Assembly: GCA_035269445.1 (NCBI GenBank)
Contig: DATFJC010000019.1
Location: forward strand, 1-5,016
Reading direction: 5' to 3'
Source of the DNA: DATFJC01 sp035269445
GTDB taxonomy: Bacteria > Patescibacteriota > Patescibacteriia > UBA2591 > UBA6264
Length of the DNA stretch: 5,016 nt
In this document: positions 4,709 through 5,016 of the stretch, in pieces
Layout of the letters: each line of letters opens with the position of its first letter
How positions within the stretch are numbered: the first letter of the stretch is position 1
Made by a program: the position numbers and the translations under genes
The notes under the pieces: model-generated
What the model was told of the DNA's origin: nothing
The model's input: only the letters and a program-made list of their open reading frames with translations
The model's database searches: none

Positions 4709-5016
4709 ATGAAAAATAAAAAAGAATTTAAAAAAACCCTAATTGATGCTAACTTAAGTTTGTTAGTTTTATTAATAGGGTTTTTTATTATTTTGCTCTC
4801 TCCTTTAAAACTTCAAGCTCAAGAAGCAGTTAATTTTGACAATAATATAAATATGCAAGGGACTCATCGGGTTATAAACCTTGCCGAGCCTGAAGTCAGT
4901 AGTGATGCAGCTACACTAAACTATGTTGATACTGAAATTACTAATCAAATACCAGACGGTCAGGCAGTTGGCCAAACTTTTTATTGGACCGGTTCTGAAT
5001 GGTTGCCTAGCTCTAA
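4709..5016 (+). CDS. Exported protein with phage-tail-fibre-type repeat (3' partial)
   Basis: 102 codons are visible and the frame runs off the window. Seen: a basic N-terminus (MKNKKEFKK), a hydrophobic helix at about 16-33 and a probable signal peptidase site after KLQA (residue 37). At 43-74 comes the pattern NMQG...VINLAEPEVSSDAATLNYVD, then GQTFYWTGSEWLP at 89-100. Known: 'I.nl..P....DAatk.YVd' is a recurrent unit in phage tail fibres and in bacterial secreted proteins that borrow it. The W.GS.W motif commonly follows in surface proteins of this kind and often precedes more repeats or a C-terminal binding domain. Inference: a long surface fibre or adhesin rather than a phage gene, because it has a signal peptide, which phage fibres lack. 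GC rises sharply after the signal peptide (about 47% over 4861-4920 by hand count). The ATG is preceded by A/T-only sequence with no Shine-Dalgarno sequence. Confidence 0.75.
   Translation, partial: MKNKKEFKKTLIDANLSLLVLLIGFFIILLSPLKLQAQEAVNFDNNINMQGTHRVINLAEPEVSSDAATLNYVDTEITNQIPDGQAVGQTFYWTGSEWLPSS

Noticed and set aside
1..5016. Alternative genetic code with UGA read as Gly or Trp, as in some Candidate Phyla Radiation lineages
   Set aside because: All visible genes end in TAA, contain no in-frame TGA and use TGG for Trp. The frames are complete under the standard code.

Overview
The window is AT-rich bacterial DNA with standard-code ORFs. Every visible stop is TAA, UGG is the Trp codon, and no frame needs UGA to be read through. 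It mixes exported surface-type proteins (a LamG domain end and a tail-fibre-like repeat protein), a large GT-C-like membrane protein and small unknown anchored proteins. None of the five visible starts has a Shine-Dalgarno sequence. This combination suggests a Candidate Phyla Radiation (Patescibacteria) genome or a similar low-GC uncultured lineage. That is inference from style, not from a marker gene.

Layout: (1) 1-236, plus strand, the C-terminal end of a LamG/concanavalin-like surface protein. (2) 237-410, a GC-richer intergenic stretch with two tandem, related compound hairpins (271-305 and 329-364). A promoter at 374-402 follows, placing the predicted transcript start about 2 nt before the next ATG. 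(3) 411-2873, plus strand, an 820-residue polytopic membrane protein of the PTPS-related/YfhO-like type. (4) 2874-2970, a hairpin over the stop codon and a symmetric bidirectional terminator between converging genes. (5) 2971-4386, minus strand, a tight three-gene operon with 10-11 nt gaps: a 73-residue anchored protein, a 248-residue signal-peptide protein and a 141-residue anchored protein. The first and last share a conserved C-terminal tail and flank the middle gene. (6) 4387-4708, a 322-base divergent control region with a minus-strand promoter, two DnaA-box-like 9-mers and plus-strand -10 elements. (7) 4709 to the window end, plus strand, the N-terminus of an exported protein with a phage-tail-fibre-type repeat.

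Working view: all the genes concern the cell envelope. The three-gene operon is the least explained part. Two membrane-anchored proteins end in the same tail, which resembles a degenerate single EF-hand/dockerin loop, and they bracket an exported helical protein of no family I recognise. The operon is transcribed divergently from the tail-fibre-like surface protein, so the two may be co-regulated. I see no RNA genes, CRISPR array, transposase or insertion-sequence ends.
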